Assembly: GCA_001802125.1 (NCBI GenBank)
Contig: MGZK01000031.1
Span: 1-58,086 of the forward strand
DNA from: Geobacteraceae bacterium GWC2_55_20
GTDB lineage: Bacteria > Desulfobacterota > Desulfuromonadia > Geobacterales > Pseudopelobacteraceae
DNA length: 58,086 nt
Reading direction: 5' to 3'
Program-made: the position numbers and the translations under genes
Notes under the pieces: model-generated
What the model saw: the letters and a program-made list of their open reading frames with translations, nothing else
Told to the model about the DNA's origin: nothing
The model's database searches: none
In this document: in pieces, positions 54,155-58,086 of the stretch
Layout: each line of letters begins with the position of its first letter
Numbering within the stretch: the first letter of the stretch is position 1

Positions 54155-54753
54155 GTTTTCCTCCGTGCTTGCCGACAAAGCGGCAGGATTCTTTCTTGTG
54201 GATATTCTGCGTGTCTTATAAGCAATGTTGAAATTGACCGGAATTTGACGCTAAAAGCAATCGGTCATTCAGTTATATGGCGTAATCATATTGGCATTGC
54301 GCCGAACTGCATTCATTTGAATTATTACGGCCAAGTACCCAACAGAGATTCAATGCGATTAATTTTATCAGTTGCATGTTTTTTATTTCTAATTAAGCAA
54401 TATATGTGCCGCTGTCGGGTGGTCCGCGCATATTGCTTAAATACTCGATAAAGCAAACAAAGTTGTGTACTGCCATCAATTGATGTTTTTTGCCGTATAC
54501 TGTCCTGTGTCCATACTGGAAAATTTTCGGCCATCGAAGGTTTAACGGGGGTGTAAATTGTGCTCCGCGACTGTGTAATAGTTATTCCATAACTGTGCCA
54601 GCGTCAAGCAACCATTTATATATTAGCCTATTCTATTTATTGCATGCCGTTGCCGTGCCTGTCGGCGGCCTTCATGATTGGATTGACAATCCGCCGATGT
54701 ACATGTTACGCAATGTTCGTTTTGGCTGCTGACATAGGTGAATTAAGGATGTC
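54155..54753. other. non-coding stretch upstream of the peptide permease genes
   Basis: About 600 bases with no supported gene. TAAGCAATAT (54394-54403) and ATATTGCTTA (54430-54439) form a 10-bp perfect inverted repeat with a 26-base loop. A consensus -35 TTGACA lies at 54683-54688 inside the palindrome GGATTGACAATCC, but the -10 expected 17 bases on (TTACGC) is poor. The interval must contain the promoters of the divergent neighbours. Confidence 0.45.
54394..54439. repeat. 10-bp inverted repeat in the intergenic region
   Basis: Arms TAAGCAATAT and ATATTGCTTA are exact complements with 26 bases between. It could be an operator or a structured RNA; position alone does not decide. Confidence 0.6.
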
Positions 54754-55734
54754 ATGACGACTTATCTATTAAAACGCATACTGCTGCTGATTCCGCTGAT
54801 GTTCGGCATCACGCTGATAACCTTCTCGGTTATACACCTGGCACCCGGAGAGCCGGTGGAGATGCAGATGGCGATGAATCCCAAGGTCGGCAAGGAGGCT
54901 CGGGAGCGGTTGACCAAGTTCTACGGCCTGGACAAGCCGCTGCACGAGCAGTATCTGAGCTGGGTCGGCAAGCTGGCCCGGCTTGACCTGGGACGTTCCT
55001 TTTCGCCCGACGGCCGCCCGGTCAAGGACAAGATCAAGGAACGCCTGCCGGTCACGATTTCGCTGAACATCATCGCCCTGATCCTGGAGTTCGGCCTGGC
55101 GATACCGATCGGCATCCTGGCCGCCACCCGCCGCGACACCTGGCTGGACAAGGGCATCACCGTATTTGTCTTTGTCGGTTTTGCCGTGCCGACCTTCTGG
55201 CTGGCGCTGCTTTTGATGTATCTCTTCGGCGTCCGACTGGGGTGGCTGCCAATTTCCGGACTGCATACGCTGGGGAGCGATTCCTGGGGAACCCTGCACT
55301 ACCTGTGGGACATGGCCAAGCACCTGGTCATGCCGGTGATGGTGGCCTCCTTCGGCAGCCTTGCCGGACTCTCACGCTACATGCGCTCGGCCATGCTGAA
55401 CGTGATCAGCCAGGACTACATCACCACGGCCCGCGCCAAGGGATTGCCGGAGCGGGTCGTGATCTACAAACATGCCCTCAGGAATGCGCTGCTGCCGCTG
55501 ATCACGCTGCTCGGTTTCTCGATTCCCGGACTGATCGGCGGCAGCGTCATTTTTGAAACCATCTATGCGATACCGGGCATGGGGCAGCTCTTTTACCAGG
55601 GCGTGATGTCGCGCGATTATCCGGTGGTGATGGGAATCCTGGTGATCGGAGCCTTCCTGACGCTGCTCGGCAACCTGATCGCCGATCTCTGCTATGCGCT
55701 GGCCGATCCGCGCATCCGGCACGGGGAGGGGTAG
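54754..55734 (+). CDS. dppB: peptide ABC transporter permease, DppB-type
   Basis: The 326-residue inner-membrane permease has six membrane segments. It shows the family start [20 protein letters not shown] with HLAPGEPVE and the EAA loop [20 protein letters not shown], which contacts the ATPase subunits. It makes the channel with the DppC-type protein directly downstream (3 bases between). The substrate-binding protein is at 50.2-51.8 kb. No ATPase gene is in the window. Confidence 0.92.
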   Translation: MTTYLLKRILLLIPLMFGITLITFSVIHLAPGEPVEMQMAMNPKVGKEARERLTKFYGLDKPLHEQYLSWVGKLARLDLGRSFSPDGRPVKDKIKERLPVTISLNIIALILEFGLAIPIGILAATRRDTWLDKGITVFVFVGFAVPTFWLALLLMYLFGVRLGWLPISGLHTLGSDSWGTLHYLWDMAKHLVMPVMVASFGSLAGLSRYMRSAMLNVISQDYITTARAKGLPERVVIYKHALRNALLPLITLLGFSIPGLIGGSVIFETIYAIPGMGQLFYQGVMSRDYPVVMGILVIGAFLTLLGNLIADLCYALADPRIRHGEG

Positions 55735-55737
55735 GGC

Positions 55738-56592
55738 ATGGTCTTCAGACATTCCTATTTATACTCCATCTTCTGGCCGCGCCTGAAGCGCAACCGCCTG
55801 GCGCTGTTCGGCGGAGCGGTGGTGCTGGCGCTGTTCCTGATCTCCCTGGCGGCGCCGTTGATCGCCCCCTATGACCCCAACGCCATCAACGCCTGGAAAG
55901 TGCTGTCGCCGCCGTCATGGCAGAACTGGTTCGGTACCGACGAGCTCGGCCGGGACGTGCTCAGCCGGGTGCTGTTCGGTGCGCGGATCTCGCTCAAGGT
56001 CGGTTTTGTGGCGGTCGGCATCGCGGTTACGATCGGTACCGTGATCGGGCTGCTCTCCGGCTATTACAGCGGGGCGGTGGATTCCGTGCTGATGCGGCTG
56101 GTTGATATCATGCTCTGCTTTCCGGCCTTCTTCCTGATCCTGGCGGTGATAACCTTCCTGGAACCGTCGATCTGGTACATAATGATCGTGATCGGCCTGA
56201 CCGGCTGGATGGGGGTGGCGCGCCTGGTGCGGGCTGAGACCCTCTCAATTCGCGAGATGGACTACATCATGGCGGCGCGCTGCATCGGCTGCTCCAATGC
56301 CCGCATCATCTTCCGCCACATCCTTCCCAACGCGGTTTCGCCGGTGCTGGTCTCGGCCACTCTGGGCGTGGCCGGAGCCATCCTGACCGAATCGGCGCTG
56401 TCGTTTCTCGGCATCGGCGTCCAGCCTCCCACCCCCAGCTGGGGCAACATCCTCACCTCAGGCAAGGACTACATCGAATTCGCCTGGTGGCTGTCCCTGT
56501 TTCCGGGGCTGGCCATCCTGGTAACGGTGCTGGCCTACAACCTCTTGGGAGAGGGCATCCGTGACGCCCTCGACCCGCGCGTCAAACGCTGA
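55738..56592 (+). CDS. dppC: peptide ABC transporter permease, DppC-type
   Basis: The 284-residue permease has the DppC N-terminal cytoplasmic segment (FWPRLKRNRLALFGGAVV), six membrane segments, EAA loop MDYIMAARCIGCSNARIIF and the conserved end SALSFLGIGVQPPTPSWG. The stop overlaps the photolyase start. The ATP-binding DppD/DppF subunits expected next in most operons are absent. Confidence 0.92.
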   Translation: MVFRHSYLYSIFWPRLKRNRLALFGGAVVLALFLISLAAPLIAPYDPNAINAWKVLSPPSWQNWFGTDELGRDVLSRVLFGARISLKVGFVAVGIAVTIGTVIGLLSGYYSGAVDSVLMRLVDIMLCFPAFFLILAVITFLEPSIWYIMIVIGLTGWMGVARLVRAETLSIREMDYIMAARCIGCSNARIIFRHILPNAVSPVLVSATLGVAGAILTESALSFLGIGVQPPTPSWGNILTSGKDYIEFAWWLSLFPGLAILVTVLAYNLLGEGIRDALDPRVKR

Positions 56593-57971
56593 TGGCGGTA
56601 GATCCGCGCCGGATCAGTATCCTCAACGATATCCCGGTTTCTCCCGGTCCGGTGGTTTACTGGATGAGCCGCGACCAGCGCGTGGCGGACAACTGGGCGC
56701 TGATCCATGCCCAGAAGCTGGCGCTGGAGCGACAGGCGCCGCTGATCGTGGCCTTTGCCCTGGCCCCGTCCTTCCTGGGGGCTACCATCAGGCAGTACGG
56801 ATTCATGCTGAGAGGACTGGCTCAGGTCAGGCAACGCCTGGAACGGCTCAATATACCCTTTGTGCTGCTGCAGGGGGATCCTCCCGTGCAGGTCAGCCGG
56901 TTTGTCCGGCAAAATGCCGTCGGCGCGCTGGTGACAGACTTCGATCCGTTGCGCATCAAGCGTGCCTGGCGTGAAAAGGTGGCTGCCGATACAAACGTGG
57001 CCTGTATCGAGGTGGATGCCCACAATATCGTGCCCTGCCGGACCGCATCACCAAAACTGGAGTTCGGCGCCTACACACTCCGCCCCAAGATCAACCGGCT
57101 GCTGCCGGATTTCCTGACTGACATTCCCCTGCCCGTGCAACATCCGTACACATGGAAGAATCCCTCCAGCTCACCTTTTGACAAAGGGGGGAGCATTGAA
57201 CTGCTTGTCGAATCGCTGTCGATGGATCGCAGGGTAGGGGAGACGTCGGTTTCTCCTGGGGAAGCTTCTGCCCACAGGCATCTGCACGATTTTATCTCAA
57301 ACGGCCTGTCCCGTTATGACGATCTGCGCAATGACCCCAATGCCGGCGGGCAGTCGGGGCTTTCACCCTGGCTGCATTTCGGCCAGCTGTCGGCCCAGCG
57401 GGTCGCATTGGAGGCGGCCAGGGCGGCGGGAGGAAGCGCATCCGGCGATGCCTTTTTGGAAGAACTGATTATACGGCGGGAGCTTTCGGATAACTTCTGC
57501 TGGTATAACTTGAACTATGACCGGGTCGAAGGCTTTCCGGAGTGGGCCATGAAAACCATTGCGCAGCATTGCCATGACCGGCGGGAATACCTCTGTTCGG
57601 CCGAACAGTTCGAGAATGCCGCAACCCATGACCAGCTCTGGAATGCAGCCCAGATGGAGATGGTCACCAGCGGCAGGATGCATGGCTACCTGCGCATGTA
57701 TTGGGCCAAGAAGATCCTGGAGTGGACCGAGTCGCCGGAAGCGGCACTGGAGACGGCCATTTATCTCAATGACCGCTACCAGCTGGACGGACGCGATCCG
57801 AATGGCTATGCCGGCATCGCCTGGAGCATTGGCGGAGTGCATGACCGGGCCTGGGGCGAGCGGCCGGTGTTCGGCAAGATCAGGTATATGAATGACAGGG
57901 GCTGCCGTCGCAAATTCGATGTGGACAGGTATGCAGGCATGTGGCTGTTCAGTCGAACTGATCAGCCCTGA
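56592..57971 (+). CDS. class II DNA photolyase (CPD photolyase)
   Basis: This 459-residue FAD enzyme has the photolyase N-terminal fold (VVYWMSRDQRVADNWALIHA) and class II signatures: LSPWLHFGQLSAQRVA, FLEELIIRRELSDNFCWYN, HGYLRMYWAKKILEWT and DGRDPNGYAGIAWSIGG. It repairs UV pyrimidine dimers using blue light. Residues near 190-200 (NPSSSPFDKGGSIEL) are extra relative to the usual sequence and coincide with a short palindromic repeat. It overlaps dppC by one base upstream, and its 3' end overlaps the convergent transporter gene by 23 bases. Confidence 0.93.
   Translation: MAVDPRRISILNDIPVSPGPVVYWMSRDQRVADNWALIHAQKLALERQAPLIVAFALAPSFLGATIRQYGFMLRGLAQVRQRLERLNIPFVLLQGDPPVQVSRFVRQNAVGALVTDFDPLRIKRAWREKVAADTNVACIEVDAHNIVPCRTASPKLEFGAYTLRPKINRLLPDFLTDIPLPVQHPYTWKNPSSSPFDKGGSIELLVESLSMDRRVGETSVSPGEASAHRHLHDFISNGLSRYDDLRNDPNAGGQSGLSPWLHFGQLSAQRVALEAARAAGGSASGDAFLEELIIRRELSDNFCWYNLNYDRVEGFPEWAMKTIAQHCHDRREYLCSAEQFENAATHDQLWNAAQMEMVTSGRMHGYLRMYWAKKILEWTESPEAALETAIYLNDRYQLDGRDPNGYAGIAWSIGGVHDRAWGERPVFGKIRYMNDRGCRRKFDVDRYAGMWLFSRTDQP
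57161..57195. repeat. short palindromic repeat inserted in frame in the photolyase gene
   Basis: CCTTTTGACAAAGG (57174-57187), flanked by a C-rich left side and GGGGG on the right, contains the inverted arms CCTTT/AAAGG. It encodes SPFDKGG. Repeats of this look occur dispersed in many bacterial genomes and are found inside genes as in-frame inserts. Copy number in this genome cannot be judged from one window. Confidence 0.45.
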
Positions 57972-58086
57972 CAGAGCTTTCCCGGTAGGCGTCGAAAAAC
58001 ACCATTACGATTGCCAGGACCACCGGCCCGACCACCAGGCCGGCCAGGCCGAATGCCAGAAAGCCCCCCAGCACGCCGAAAACGAT
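57949..58086 (-). CDS. AI-2E-family (PerM/YdiK-like) transporter, C-terminal end (5' part outside window)
   Basis: The last 45 codons on the minus strand read IVFGVLGGFLAFGLAGLVVG and then PVVLAIVMVFFDAYRE, followed by a stop at 57949-57951. The glycine-rich last membrane segment with GLxVGPVxLA is typical of AI-2E/PerM family exporters. The rest lies beyond the window. The stop region overlaps the photolyase gene by 23 bases in convergent orientation. Substrate cannot be read from this fragment. Confidence 0.75.
   Translation of the reverse strand: MVFGVLGGFLAFGLAGLVVGPVVLAIVMVFFDAYRESSVRADQFD

Noticed and set aside
54490-54732. 80-residue frame in the spacer before dppB
   Set aside because: It has no start signal and no domain, and the composition is that of non-coding DNA.
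1-58086. CRISPR array
   Set aside because: No regularly spaced direct repeats of 25-40 bases were seen and no cas genes; the repeat-rich cytochrome gene is protein-coding tandem structure.

Overview
The window looks like a chromosomal segment from a Desulfuromonadota (Geobacterales/Geobacteraceae-like) bacterium. The reasons are a 27-haem c-type cytochrome built of tri-haem units, a chemosensory operon with DUF4388 and HEAT-repeat proteins beside leuS, a selenocysteine tRNA, and many TPR lipoproteins and secreted proteins. The genus call is inference from gene content; no rRNA is present.

Layout. 1-1.8 kb: end of era and all of der. 1.9-12.3 kb: one tightly packed plus-strand chemosensory operon (DUF4388-REC-GAF protein, CheY, CheA, ExeA-like ATPase, CheW, CheY, CheW, HEAT protein, CheR, CheB) with no receptor gene. 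12.4-14.5 kb: a periplasmic cytochrome with 27 CXXCH motifs. 14.6-18.6 kb: leuS-lptE-holA. 18.6-29.1 kb: an accessory block between core genes holA and rimI. It holds a Fic C-terminal remnant, a hipBA toxin-antitoxin pair with a visible operator/promoter, a DUF4143 ATPase, an IS110-family transposase broken by a 10-bp tandem duplication, an AT-richer three-gene operon (two membrane/exported proteins of unknown function and a trypsin-like protease-TPR protein), and a GH13 amylase remnant. 29.3-32.2 kb: rimI, pyrK, pyrD and a TauE/SafE-type membrane protein.

32.3-36.5 kb: two exported proteins, the first with a good promoter and a strong terminator. 36.5 kb: selC (tRNA-Sec) with its own terminator. 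36.8-41.2 kb, minus strand: a CHAP-domain protein, a TPR lipoprotein with a lysine-rich tail, and a TMTC-like membrane TPR protein. 41.3-42.4 kb: a Pal-type OmpA lipoprotein and a small proline-rich membrane protein. 42.5-48.3 kb, minus strand: an operon that couples an APH-like/P-loop double kinase, a small membrane subunit, a sodium-solute-symporter-STAC-GAF-SpoIIE phosphatase fusion, a STAS anti-anti-sigma protein and an RsbW-type kinase. This looks like a complete transporter-linked partner switch. 48.5-57.9 kb: a TPR lipoprotein, a peptide-binding lipoprotein, a block of inverted genes, peptide-permease genes dppB/dppC, and a class II photolyase, then the end of an AI-2E-type transporter on the minus strand.

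The most interesting parts are the transporter-gated partner switch with its coupled kinase, the receptor-less Che operon abutting the 27-haem cytochrome, and the accessory block with an inactivated IS110 element and an undescribed protease operon.
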